From an uncultured Eggerthellaceae bacterium (GTDB taxonomy: Bacteria > Actinomycetota > Coriobacteriia > Coriobacteriales > Eggerthellaceae), in assembly GCA_934670115.1 (NCBI GenBank), contig CAKUOV010000046.1, forward strand, positions 1-18,728: a DNA stretch of 18,728 bases, given 5' to 3'. The stretch's first letter is position 1. Every line of letters starts with the position of its first letter. The position numbers and the translations under genes were made by a program. Shown piece after piece: positions 1 through 7,232 of this stretch. The notes under the pieces are model-generated. The model was not told where the DNA came from. It saw only the letters and a list, made by a program, of their open reading frames with translations, and made no database searches.

Positions 1-72
1 GCGGACAACGGGGTTCGAACCCGCGACCCCCACCTTGGCAAGGTGGTGCTCTACCAGCTGAGCCATGTCCGC
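1..72 (-). tRNA. tRNA-Gly(GCC), copy 1 (3' end cut by window edge)
   Basis: Read on the minus strand this folds as a full cloverleaf: acceptor GCGGACA/TGTCCGC, D-arm GCTC..GAGC, anticodon stem CCACC/GGTGG around loop TTGCCAA (anticodon GCC, glycine), and T-loop TTCGAAC. The discriminator base and CCA would lie before base 1, so the gene is cut there. The 72 visible bases are identical to the second copy at 207-282. Only 3 nt separate its 5' end from the CCA of tRNA-Cys, so the two are almost certainly cut from one transcript. Confidence 0.96.
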
Positions 73-75
73 ATA

Positions 76-149
76 TGGAGGCGAGAACCGGATTCGAACC
101 GGTGGTGAAGGCTTTGCAGGCCTCTGCCTTACCACTTGGCCATCTCGCC
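76..149 (-). tRNA. tRNA-Cys(GCA)
   Basis: Minus-strand cloverleaf of 74 nt: acceptor GGCGAGA/TCTCGCC, anticodon stem GAGGC/GCCTT with loop CTGCAAA (anticodon GCA, cysteine), T-loop TTCGAAT, discriminator U and an encoded CCA at 76-78. It lies between two identical tRNA-Gly genes. A terminator-like hairpin separates it from the upstream tRNA-Gly, and no convincing promoter is visible between them, so it probably depends on read-through. Confidence 0.96.
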
Positions 150-158
150 ACGTTTATC

Positions 159-194
159 AAAAAAGTCGGCCATTCGTTTTGTGGAGTGACCGAC
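159..194 (-). terminator. Terminator-like hairpin inside the tRNA cluster
   Basis: On the minus strand an 8-bp stem GTCGGTCA/TGGCCGAC (one G-T pair) with a 14-nt loop is followed directly by TTTTTT. It lies between the upstream tRNA-Gly and tRNA-Cys. It has the form of an intrinsic terminator, though the large loop makes it weaker than the one after tRNA-Leu. It could lower expression of the distal Cys-Gly pair or only mark an RNA-processing site. Confidence 0.55.
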
Positions 195-206
195 CAAAGT
201 GATCAG

Positions 207-282
207 TGGAGCGGACAACGGGGTTCGAACCCGCGACCCCCACCTTGGCAAGGTGGTGCTCTACCAGCTGAGCCATGTCCGC
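207..282 (-). tRNA. tRNA-Gly(GCC), copy 2
   Basis: Complete minus-strand tRNA of 76 nt with anticodon GCC, discriminator U and an encoded CCA at 207-209. The 72 bases from 211 to 282 match copy 1 at 1-72 exactly. It is the first gene behind the promoter at 293-321, about 4 nt downstream of the expected transcription start. Confidence 0.97.
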
Positions 283-292
283 GCAAGAAGGT

Positions 293-321
293 ATAATACC
301 GATACCCTAGGGATAATGCAA
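293..321 (-). promoter_or_regulatory. Promoter of the tRNA-Gly/Cys/Gly cluster
   Basis: Minus strand: -35 TTGCAT (316-321), exactly 17 nt, then -10 TATTAT (293-298). The expected start near 286 is just before the tRNA-Gly 5' end at 282. The AT-rich, A-tract-rich sequence further upstream would fit an UP element, as is common for stable-RNA promoters. Confidence 0.75.
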
Positions 322-420
322 GAAAAAATTTGCCAAATCGCAAAAAATTTTTTTACACCCATACGTTAATGGTGCTCTTAAAAATTTTTATCTTCTGCGA
401 AAAATTTTTCAAAAAAGATA
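322..420. promoter_or_regulatory. A-tract-rich region between divergent tRNA promoters
   Basis: Runs of five or six A begin at 323, 342, 380, 400 and 411, several of them continuing into T-runs (AAAAATTTTT at 380-389 and 400-409). The spacings are about 19, 38, 20 and 11 bp, near multiples of the helical repeat, so the DNA is likely bent. It lies upstream of both the minus-strand tRNA-Gly promoter and the plus-strand tRNA-Val gene. UP-element or bending function is inferred. Confidence 0.45.
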
Positions 421-448
421 TGTACAAAATATTTCAATCTGATAATAT
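421..448 (+). promoter_or_regulatory. Possible promoter of tRNA-Val
   Basis: A weak match: TGTACA (421-426), 16 nt, TAATAT (443-448), with an expected start near 455. The leader from there to the tRNA 5' end at 487 would hold hairpin GCTGG/CCAGC (457-472) and a second, CCACT-GAAA-AGTGG (475-488), whose right arm takes in the first two bases of the tRNA. Confidence 0.4.
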
Positions 449-486
449 ATTTTCCCGCTGGTGAACACCAGCAACCACTGAAAAGT

Positions 487-561
487 GGGCGGTTAGCTCA
501 GGGGGAGAGCACTGCCTTGACACGGCAGGGGTCACAAGTTCAAATCTTGTATCGCCCACCA
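487..561 (+). tRNA. tRNA-Val(GAC)
   Basis: Plus-strand cloverleaf of 75 nt: acceptor GGGCGGT/ATCGCCC, D-arm GCTC..GAGC, anticodon stem CTGCC/GGCAG around loop TTGACAC (anticodon GAC, valine), T-loop TTCAAAT, discriminator A and an encoded CCA at 559-561. It is a single-gene unit with its own terminator 11 nt downstream. Confidence 0.97.
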
Positions 562-572
562 TTGAATTTCAA

Positions 573-598
573 AGAATCCCATGCGGGGTTCTTTTTTA
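573..598 (+). terminator. Intrinsic terminator of tRNA-Val
   Basis: Plus-strand stem AGAATCCC/GGGGTTCT (8 bp, one T-G pair) with loop ATGC, running into a six-T tract at 592-597. Position and form are typical for a tRNA unit. Confidence 0.85.
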
Positions 599-939
599 TT
601 TCCAGCAAAGTCTTCTCTTGGTTCTTCGCAGGTCGCACAGGACAAGCTGAATCCCCTTCGCCAACAATGCAGCACCGAATCAAGATCCACTCGAACAAAA
701 CGGATTACGGAACGAAACAAACAATCTGTGCCCCAGCGCTCCTAGGCTTCAGCACGACCCATAATCTCCAAATGACAACAGCTCGAAACAGCACTTGCTA
801 AAAACACCCCAAATAGGGGCTCTCAGAGCGTCTCAGCACGCTTCCATTCCCGAGAAGCATCGAATGTCGGCAGACACCCCCGCAAACCGCTTGAATCGAA
901 AACGCTCTATCCAGCACGTCCGCAAATCCCTCAAAACGC
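599..939. other. Gene-free, A+C-skewed intergenic stretch
   Basis: No convincing gene, tRNA or known RNA family is seen. Open frames crossing it are short, lack a ribosome-binding site and run into the neighbouring tRNAs. Hand counts of A+C on the plus strand give 44/60 (661-720), 40/60 (721-780) and 38/60 (841-900), a marked strand asymmetry. A small hairpin CCCC-AAATA-GGGG (807-819) is followed on the minus strand by TTTTT (800-804) and could act as a weak second terminator for tRNA-Leu. Otherwise unexplained. Confidence 0.6.
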
Positions 940-965
940 AAAAAAGAGAGGGCCGAAGCCCTCCC
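940..965 (-). terminator. Intrinsic terminator of tRNA-Leu (and perhaps secG read-through)
   Basis: Minus strand: stem GGGAGGGC/GCCCTCTC with the stable tetraloop TTCG, followed by TTTTTT (940-945). It begins 10 nt after the tRNA-Leu CCA. One of the strongest terminators in the window. Confidence 0.9.
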
Positions 966-975
966 TTGAATTTAC

Positions 976-1062
976 TGGTGTCGAAGGCGGGATTTGAACC
1001 CGCACGCCCAATCCGGGCACTAGCACCTCAAGCTAGCGTGTCTGCCGTTCCACCACTCCGAC
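976..1062 (-). tRNA. tRNA-Leu(GAG)
   Basis: Minus-strand class II tRNA of 87 nt with the long variable arm expected for leucine. Acceptor GTCGGAG/CTTCGAC, anticodon stem CTAGC/GCTAG with loop TTGAGGT (anticodon GAG, reading CTC/CTT), T-loop TTCAAAT, discriminator A and an encoded CCA at 976-978. It lies 65 nt downstream of secG on the same strand. Confidence 0.97.
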
Positions 1063-1080
1063 GAATTTGCAACGTTGCAT

Positions 1081-1108
1081 AGTTTATCAGAACACCTACA
1101 AGTTGCAA
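1081..1108 (-). promoter_or_regulatory. Probable promoter of tRNA-Leu
   Basis: Minus strand: TTGCAA (1103-1108), 16 nt, TAAACT (1081-1086), each matching consensus at four of six positions, with an expected start near 1074, about 12 nt before the tRNA. No strong terminator is seen between secG and this point (only a 5-bp AAGAG/CTCTT stem without a following T-run), so read-through from secG may also feed the tRNA. Confidence 0.5.
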
Positions 1109-1127
1109 GAGATTTTTTGAGCACTCT

Positions 1128-1379
1128 TTAAGCGATAGAACCGTGCGGCCAAATGACCATCATGGCAATCAGCGTTACCATGAAAACAATCGCAAGAACA
1201 ATCGTAATGCGATCAAGGTTCTTCTCTACAATCGAGGTACCCGTGGAAGTGTTGTACACCGCCGCGGAAATCATATCGGAAAGACCCGTTCCCTTGCCGG
1301 AATGCAGCAAGATGAAAACAATCAGACCAGCACCGGATGCAATCAGCAACACCGTCAAAATAATCATTAAAGCCGTCAA
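1128..1379 (-). CDS. secG: SecG, preprotein translocase subunit
   Basis: SecG is the small accessory subunit of the SecYEG membrane channel and aids SecA-driven protein export. The 83-residue product has the family pattern: an N-terminal membrane helix (about residues 5-25), the signature LLHSGKGTGLSD around 25-36, a polar stretch, and a second helix (about 57-77). The length is usual for SecG. The start is the TTG at 1377-1379, supported by AAAGAAGG (1386-1393) 6 nt before it; the alternative ATG four codons later has no better site. It follows gpmI after 61 nt and has its own promoter. In Gram-positive and actinobacterial genomes secG often sits after tpiA; here gpmI lies between them. Confidence 0.93.
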   Translation of the reverse strand: MTALMIILTVLLIASGAGLIVFILLHSGKGTGLSDMISAAVYNTSTGTSIVEKNLDRITIVLAIVFMVTLIAMMVIWPHGSIA

Positions 1380-1422
1380 GACAAACCTTCTTTACCGTCG
1401 AATAAGCAAATGCAATTTATGG

Positions 1423-1451
1423 ATTATATAGGAAACAAGTCTATCGCGCAA
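1423..1451 (-). promoter_or_regulatory. secG promoter within the 3' end of gpmI
   Basis: Minus strand: TTGCGC (1446-1451, inside the last gpmI codons), exactly 17 nt, then a perfect TATAAT (1423-1428). The expected start near 1416 gives secG a leader of about 37 nt with its ribosome-binding site at 1386-1393. This would let secG be transcribed independently of the glycolytic genes. Confidence 0.65.
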
Positions 1452-2991
1452 GAAGCGACTTCCCCGTCATTTCCGCAGGTTGGGGAATTGCCATAATATC
1501 CAACAGCGTGGGAGCGATATCGCAAAGCGCCCCTTCCCTGTTCTCCAGCGAAAAGCCCTGTCCCGAATAATCAATAAGCGCGAGCGGCACGGGAGCAGTG
1601 GTATGCGCCGTATGGGGCGATCCATCTTCAGCAACCATCTGATCAGCGTTACCGTGATCGGCGGTCAAAAGGCAGGTGCCGCCCTTAGCCTTCAACGCGC
1701 GTAGCACACGCCCCACGCATTCATCAACCGCCTCAACAGCCTGCTTTGCCGCGGAAATAACGCCGGTATGCCCCACCATGTCGCAATTCGCGTAATTCAC
1801 CACATAGAAGTCTGCTTTGTCGTTGAGAATCGCTTGCACAAGCGCCTCGGTGACCGGATACGCGCTCATCTGCGGCTGCAAATCATACGTTGCCACTGCA
1901 GGGCTCTTGATCAAAACGCGCTCCTCCCCCACTTTAGGCTCTTCAATGCCGCCGTTCAGGAAAAACGTCACGTGCGCATATTTCTCGGTTTCCGCAATAT
2001 GGAACTGGCGCAAACCCTGCTGCGCCAAAACATCCGCCAACACGTTTGCCGGAAACTCCTTCGGAAATGCCACCGGCGCTTTAATAGTCGCATCGTATTC
2101 CGTCAAGCACACATAGGAAACCGGCACTTTTCCACCACGCGGGAAGCTGCTGAAGTCATCATCGACAAACGCGCGCGTAAGCTCGCGCGCGCGGTCGGGA
2201 CGAAAGTTGAAAAACACCACCGCATCGCCTTCGTGCACGCCGCAGCCGTCCAGCGACACGGGCTCAACGAACTCGTCCGTTACGCCCGCATCATAGGAAT
2301 TTTGCATTGCCTGAGCAGCGCTTATCTCAACGCAAGGAGTGCCACTGACAATCGCACGGTAAGCACGTTCCACGCGATCCCAGCGATTATCGCGATCCAT
2401 TGCGTAGTAGCGACCCGAAACGGTGGAAATTGCAAGCTTTGTCTGCGGATATGCACCGCGCAGGCACTCAAGCTCCGATTCCAGCTGCTCGATGTAGCCC
2501 TTGCCGCTTGAAGGCGGAACATCGCGGCCGTCCATGAAGCAATGGATGTGCACCGCAGGCACCTGCTGTTCGCACGCCATGGCAACCAGGGCATACAAAT
2601 GCTCATTGCTAGAATGAACGCCACCATCGGAAAGAAGACCCATGAAGTGCACCACGCCACCCTTGCTTGCAGCAGACGAAAACGCCTGGCACAGCACAGG
2701 ATTTTGCTTGACCTCGCCCGAGCGGCATGCGCGGTTGATGCGCGTCAGCTCTTGGTAGACAACGCGGCCCGCGCCGATATTCAAATGCCCCACTTCGGAA
2801 TTGCCCATTTGACCAGCGGGAAGGCCTACGGCTTCCCCCGAAGCTAAAAGCTGCGTTTTCGGGCAAGTGGCAAATATATCATCAAGCACCGGCGTTGCCG
2901 CAAGGGAGATTGCATTCCCTGCACCCGGTGCCGCCAAACCGAAGCCATCCATAATGATAAGGGCGCACGGGCGACCTTCACACGTTGTCAT
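1441..2991 (-). CDS. gpmI: 2,3-bisphosphoglycerate-independent phosphoglycerate mutase
   Basis: Interconverts 3- and 2-phosphoglycerate in the cytosol through a phosphoserine intermediate, using two metal ions (alkaline phosphatase superfamily). The 516-residue length is normal. Metal ligand D15 is in MDGFG and the catalytic serine S65 is in GNSEVGHLNIG. The C-terminal metal site TADHGNAD (443-450) and the HTAH motif at 460-463 are intact. The ATG at 2989-2991 has AAAAGG about 9 nt upstream. It lies 75 nt after tpiA and is the last glycolytic gene here; enolase, which follows gpmI in Bacillus, is absent. No cofactor-dependent mutase is seen. Confidence 0.97.
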   Translation of the reverse strand: MTTCEGRPCALIIMDGFGLAAPGAGNAISLAATPVLDDIFATCPKTQLLASGEAVGLPAGQMGNSEVGHLNIGAGRVVYQELTRINRACRSGEVKQNPVLCQAFSSAASKGGVVHFMGLLSDGGVHSSNEHLYALVAMACEQQVPAVHIHCFMDGRDVPPSSGKGYIEQLESELECLRGAYPQTKLAISTVSGRYYAMDRDNRWDRVERAYRAIVSGTPCVEISAAQAMQNSYDAGVTDEFVEPVSLDGCGVHEGDAVVFFNFRPDRARELTRAFVDDDFSSFPRGGKVPVSYVCLTEYDATIKAPVAFPKEFPANVLADVLAQQGLRQFHIAETEKYAHVTFFLNGGIEEPKVGEERVLIKSPAVATYDLQPQMSAYPVTEALVQAILNDKADFYVVNYANCDMVGHTGVISAAKQAVEAVDECVGRVLRALKAKGGTCLLTADHGNADQMVAEDGSPHTAHTTAPVPLALIDYSGQGFSLENREGALCDIAPTLLDIMAIPQPAEMTGKSLLAR

Positions 2992-3066
2992 AGAACGTAC
3001 CTTTTCTCATTCAGGGCTTGCAAACCAGCACGGCTCTTACCAGTCAGCGCAAGCGATTACAAACAA

Positions 3067-3837
3067 CTACAGGCAAGCCTTGATAAGCGCGATAAAGCTT
3101 TCCGCCTTCAGCGCTGCGCCGCCAATCAAGCCGCCATCGATATCTTTCATGGCAAGAAGCCCCTCGACGTTTCCTTCGTTCATGGAACCGCCGTACAGCA
3201 CGCGCATGGCCTGCGCACTATCGGCTCCGTACAGCTCGGCAAGCGTTGTGCGAATGGCAGCGCATACTTCCTGCGCTTGCTCGGGAGTTGCCGTGCGGCC
3301 CGTGCCAATGGCCCAAATGGGCTCATAGGCAACAATGCAGCTCTTCGCGTCAAGTTCATCGATTCCCGCAAACGCGGCTTTGACCTGGGCGCACACGAAA
3401 TCAAGCGTAGAGCCTTCATCGCGCACGGCAAGTGACTCGCCTACGCAGATGATCGGCGTAAGCTTTGCCGTAAGAAGCGCCTTCGCTTTCTTATTCACGC
3501 CCTCGTTCGTTTCGCCGAACAGCGTGCGGCGCTCCGAATGGCCGATAATGCAGTAGTCGCAGCCTGCCTCTTTGAGCATGGAAACGGAAATCTCGCCCGT
3601 GTAAGCGCCCGATTCCTGCCAATAGCAGTTCTGCGCGCCCACGGAGATAGGAAGATTCTCGAAATCGATGACTGTCCAAGCCGGTTTCAAATCAAGAAAC
3701 GGAGGGCAGAGCACCACATCGACGGAATCCGCCCAATCCTTCTCGAAACGGTTGCAAATTTGCTGCGTGAGCACAACGGCCTCGGAGATGGTGTTATTCA
3801 TCTTCCAGTTGCCCGCCATCATGGGTTTACGTTTCAT
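3067..3837 (-). CDS. tpiA: Triosephosphate isomerase
   Basis: Interconverts dihydroxyacetone phosphate and glyceraldehyde 3-phosphate. The 256-residue TIM barrel has substrate-binding N10 and K12 (GNWKMN), catalytic H100 (IIGHSERR) and E172 in AYEPIWAIGTG, plus the phosphate-binding YGGSMN and GGLIGGAAL near the C-terminus. The ATG at 3835-3837 was chosen because AGGAG (3842-3846) stands 4-5 nt before it and homologues begin at this point. The frame stays open further upstream but runs into the end of pgk and has no other good start. It lies 61 nt after pgk and 75 nt before gpmI. Confidence 0.97.
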   Translation of the reverse strand: MKRKPMMAGNWKMNNTISEAVVLTQQICNRFEKDWADSVDVVLCPPFLDLKPAWTVIDFENLPISVGAQNCYWQESGAYTGEISVSMLKEAGCDYCIIGHSERRTLFGETNEGVNKKAKALLTAKLTPIICVGESLAVRDEGSTLDFVCAQVKAAFAGIDELDAKSCIVAYEPIWAIGTGRTATPEQAQEVCAAIRTTLAELYGADSAQAMRVLYGGSMNEGNVEGLLAMKDIDGGLIGGAALKAESFIALIKACL

Positions 3838-3898
3838 GTTTCTCCTGTTCATTGCGATTTTGCCCACCGCAATCTCGCTTGTCGCAACAGTCGGACAA

Positions 3899-5086
3899 TT
3901 ATTTGCGCAGCGCCTCAACGCCCGGGAGCTTTTCGCCCTGAACAAGCTCCATGGAAGCGCCGCCACCCGTGGAAATAAACGTCATCTTCGATGCAAGGTC
4001 GAACTTATTCACCGCAGCAACGCTGTCGCCGCCTCCGATAATCGTATCGGCTTCCGTGTTGGCGGCAACCGCCAGGGCAACTTGCTTCGTGCCTTCTTCG
4101 AAGGCCTTCATCTCGAAAACGCCCATGGGGCCGTTCCAGAACACGGTCTTTGCCTGCGCAATGGCATCCGCATACGCCTTGGCCGTTTCGGAGCCAATAT
4201 CAAGGCCCATCATATCGCTGGGAATGTTGTCAACGGAAACGGTTTCCGTACGCGCATCTTCAGCGAACTTGTCGGCCACTACAACATCGGAAGGCAGAAG
4301 CAGCGCCACGCCCTTGTCCTTTGCTTTTTGGAGCATTTCGGACGCGCGTTCAACCCATTCGTCTTCTTTCAGCGAAGTTCCCACCGTTTTGCCCTGCGCC
4401 AAAAGGAACGTAAAGCACATGCCGCCGCCAATGATAAGCGTGTCGCACGTATCGATAAGCGCATCGATTACCTTAATCTTATCGGACACCTTCGAGCCGC
4501 CCAGAATAGCAACAAACGGACGTTTCGGCTGTTCAAGCATGCCGCCCAGCGTGGATACTTCCTTGCTGAGCAAGAAGCCGGCATACGCAGGTAGCAGCGC
4601 TGCAACGCCCGCCGTGGACGCATGCGCGCGATGCGCCGTGCCAAATGCATCGTTTACATACGCATCGCCCAGCGCAGCAAGCTCGCGGCAGAAGCCTTCG
4701 TCATTTTTCTTCTCGCGCTTGTCGAAGCGAAGGTTTTCCAGCAAAACAATGTCGCCATCGTTCATGTGGGCAATCTTTTCCTGCGCATCGGCACCTACCG
4801 TGTCGGCAGCAAACGAAACGGGGGCATTCACCATTTTCGCCAGATAAGCAGCTACGGGCGCCAAGGAGTACGCTTCCTCGTAGCCTTCGCCTTTCGGACG
4901 GCCCAAATGGGACATAAGAATGACCTTTGCGCCGGCATCAACCAGATATTTGATGGTTGGCAGCGCAGCCTTGATGCGCGTGTCATCGGTAACCACGCCT
5001 TCTTTCAAGGGAACGTTGAAATCCACGCGCACCAGTACGCGTTTGCCCTGCGGCGCAAGAGATTCGATAGTTTGAATATCAGACAT
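3899..5086 (-). CDS. pgk: Phosphoglycerate kinase
   Basis: Transfers phosphate from 1,3-bisphosphoglycerate to ADP, the first ATP-yielding step of glycolysis. The 395 residues are the normal length. Substrate-binding RVDFNVPL has D22 and N24, SHLGRPKG is at 59-66, GGSKVSDK lies in the hinge/C-domain region, and IIGGGDS and the terminal STGGGASME complete the nucleotide site. The ATG at 5084-5086 has a perfect AGGAGG (5092-5097) 5-6 nt upstream. The gene follows gap after 69 nt that contain a terminator-like hairpin, and no separate promoter was found, so its supply probably depends on read-through from gap. Confidence 0.97.
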   Translation of the reverse strand: MSDIQTIESLAPQGKRVLVRVDFNVPLKEGVVTDDTRIKAALPTIKYLVDAGAKVILMSHLGRPKGEGYEEAYSLAPVAAYLAKMVNAPVSFAADTVGADAQEKIAHMNDGDIVLLENLRFDKREKKNDEGFCRELAALGDAYVNDAFGTAHRAHASTAGVAALLPAYAGFLLSKEVSTLGGMLEQPKRPFVAILGGSKVSDKIKVIDALIDTCDTLIIGGGMCFTFLLAQGKTVGTSLKEDEWVERASEMLQKAKDKGVALLLPSDVVVADKFAEDARTETVSVDNIPSDMMGLDIGSETAKAYADAIAQAKTVFWNGPMGVFEMKAFEEGTKQVALAVAANTEADTIIGGGDSVAAVNKFDLASKMTFISTGGGASMELVQGEKLPGVEALRK

Positions 5087-5110
5087 TAAAGCCTCCTGAA
5101 AATCATCCCG

Positions 5111-5143
5111 AAAAAGCAATGCGCCGCCCAACCGGACGGCGCA
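5111..5143 (-). terminator. Hairpin with T-run between gap and pgk
   Basis: Minus strand: 10-bp GC-rich stem TGCGCCGTCC/GGGCGGCGCA with loop GGTT, then TTGC and TTTTT (5111-5115). The form is that of an intrinsic terminator, slightly weakened by the 4-nt gap before the T-run. It could act as a partial terminator, lowering pgk-tpiA-gpmI relative to gap, or protect the 3' end of a processed gap mRNA. Confidence 0.65.
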
Positions 5144-5155
5144 CCTGGTTGCGTT

Positions 5156-6157
<1,002 letters not shown>

Positions 6158-6178
6158 GTCTTTTCCCCTTTCATAAGG

Positions 6179-6238
6179 ATTATAAACAGTTTGGTTTGCC
6201 AGAGGTGCAGGCGCCTTGGCGCACAATTCGCCCCTGCA
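6179..6238 (-). promoter_or_regulatory. gap promoter region with inverted repeat
   Basis: Minus strand: a perfect -10 TATAAT at 6179-6184 with no recognisable -35 at 16-18 nt. The start would fall near 6172, giving a leader of about 15 nt that begins almost at the ribosome-binding site. Just upstream (6206-6238) an imperfect inverted repeat, TGCAGG..CCTGCA enclosing GCGCC/GGCGC, covers the -35 side. The missing -35 plus dyad suggests factor-dependent control. The dyad has no T-run, so it does not look like a whiA terminator. Confidence 0.5.
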
Positions 6239-6285
6239 GTTTACCTACCTGTCAACGTTACCACGAAAGCGCGAACACGCAAGCA

Positions 6286-7227
6286 TCAAACCTGCGAGCG
6301 TTTCAAATCATGGGCAAAATCCAGAATACGCTGAACGCGATGAGCGATGGCAGACTTTGAAAGCGGCGGATCAAGCATCTCGCCTAACGCCTTAAGCGAC
6401 GCATCGGGATGCGCCAGGCGAAGGCGAATGATTTCGCGCAAAGCGGGCGAAAGCTTGCCCATGGCTTCTGCTTGGCGAATCTGCTCGACTGCTTCTTGGA
6501 ACTCCAAAAACGCGTTCACCGTTTTGCGCTGGTTCGCGATTTCCGCGTTCGTCGCACGGTTCGCGTCGTTGCGGATGCTCTTGTAAAGGCGCGCGTCTTC
6601 GAAATGCAGCGCACTGGTGTGCGCACCCGTGAATGCGAGGAAGTCCGCAATGGCATCGCCGCTTTTCAGGTAGACAATGAAGGTGTTGCGCCGCCGTGAA
6701 ATGCGCGCAGGAATGCCTTTTTCCGTGAAGATACGCGCAACGTCTTCGGCAATGGGCTCGGCCGCAAACGTGATTTCAAAGTGGTAGTTGCCCTTCGGAT
6801 TCGCAATGAAACCGCTGCCCAAAAACGCTCCGCGCAGGTATGCCGCAGCGCAGCATTCCTTCTTGATGATGGAGGGACGCAAGTGCATTTCCAGGCCGCC
6901 CGATTCGGAAAGAACGCCCATGTCGCGCAGCGACTGCTCAAGACGCGGCTGATACGGCGCTTCTATCAGGTAGTTTGGTGTTTGGTGCAGAACGCTTCGG
7001 CGGATTGTAAGATTTGTTTGCAAGTCGTAGATATCGTTGAGCAGCTGCTTGGTTAGGCGCGCAATGCTCACAGAATCAGTCACGACCTCCAAACGGTATT
7101 TGCCCGAACCGCTCAGATATAGCGTGCCATCAATGCGCACCAGCGCCGCAAGCGTGGCGCGCTGGCAATGCGTGCACACGGGGCGCACATGCGAAAGCTC
7201 GTCTTTAACATCGGAAGTAAACGCCAT
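6286..7227 (-). CDS. whiA: WhiA, sporulation/cell-division regulator homologue
   Basis: WhiA is a DNA-binding protein found across Gram-positive bacteria. It is needed for sporulation septation in Streptomyces and linked to cell division and chromosome segregation in Bacillus. The 313-residue product has the family layout: N-terminal DVKDELSH start, a degenerate LAGLIDADG-like region (LRGAFLGSGF at 131-140, no nuclease acid residues seen), and a C-terminal helix-turn-helix with HPDASLKALGEMLDPPLSKS (263-282) and HRVQRI. The ATG at 7225-7227 lies 5 nt after the yvcK stop, and GGGAAAGG inside the end of yvcK serves as its ribosome-binding site. This implies translational coupling. Confidence 0.95.
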   Translation of the reverse strand: MAFTSDVKDELSHVRPVCTHCQRATLAALVRIDGTLYLSGSGKYRLEVVTDSVSIARLTKQLLNDIYDLQTNLTIRRSVLHQTPNYLIEAPYQPRLEQSLRDMGVLSESGGLEMHLRPSIIKKECCAAAYLRGAFLGSGFIANPKGNYHFEITFAAEPIAEDVARIFTEKGIPARISRRRNTFIVYLKSGDAIADFLAFTGAHTSALHFEDARLYKSIRNDANRATNAEIANQRKTVNAFLEFQEAVEQIRQAEAMGKLSPALREIIRLRLAHPDASLKALGEMLDPPLSKSAIAHRVQRILDFAHDLKRSQV

Positions 7228-7232
7228 TATTT

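Noticed and set aside
517..1082. Small plus-strand open frames crossing tRNA-Val, the spacer and tRNA-Leu.
   Set aside because: They overlap tRNA genes and terminators, lack ribosome-binding sites and show no family resemblance.
3838..3966. In-frame upstream extension of tpiA (and similar extensions of pgk to 5131, gap to 6226, whiA to 7329, rapZ to 9569).
   Set aside because: The chosen downstream starts have good ribosome-binding sites and match family N-termini; the extensions overlap neighbours or terminator structures and encode non-conserved residues.
6250..6255. Consensus TTGACA (minus strand) as -35 of the gap promoter.
   Set aside because: It is about 65 nt from the perfect TATAAT at 6179-6184, far outside the usual 16-18 nt, and no other -10 fits.
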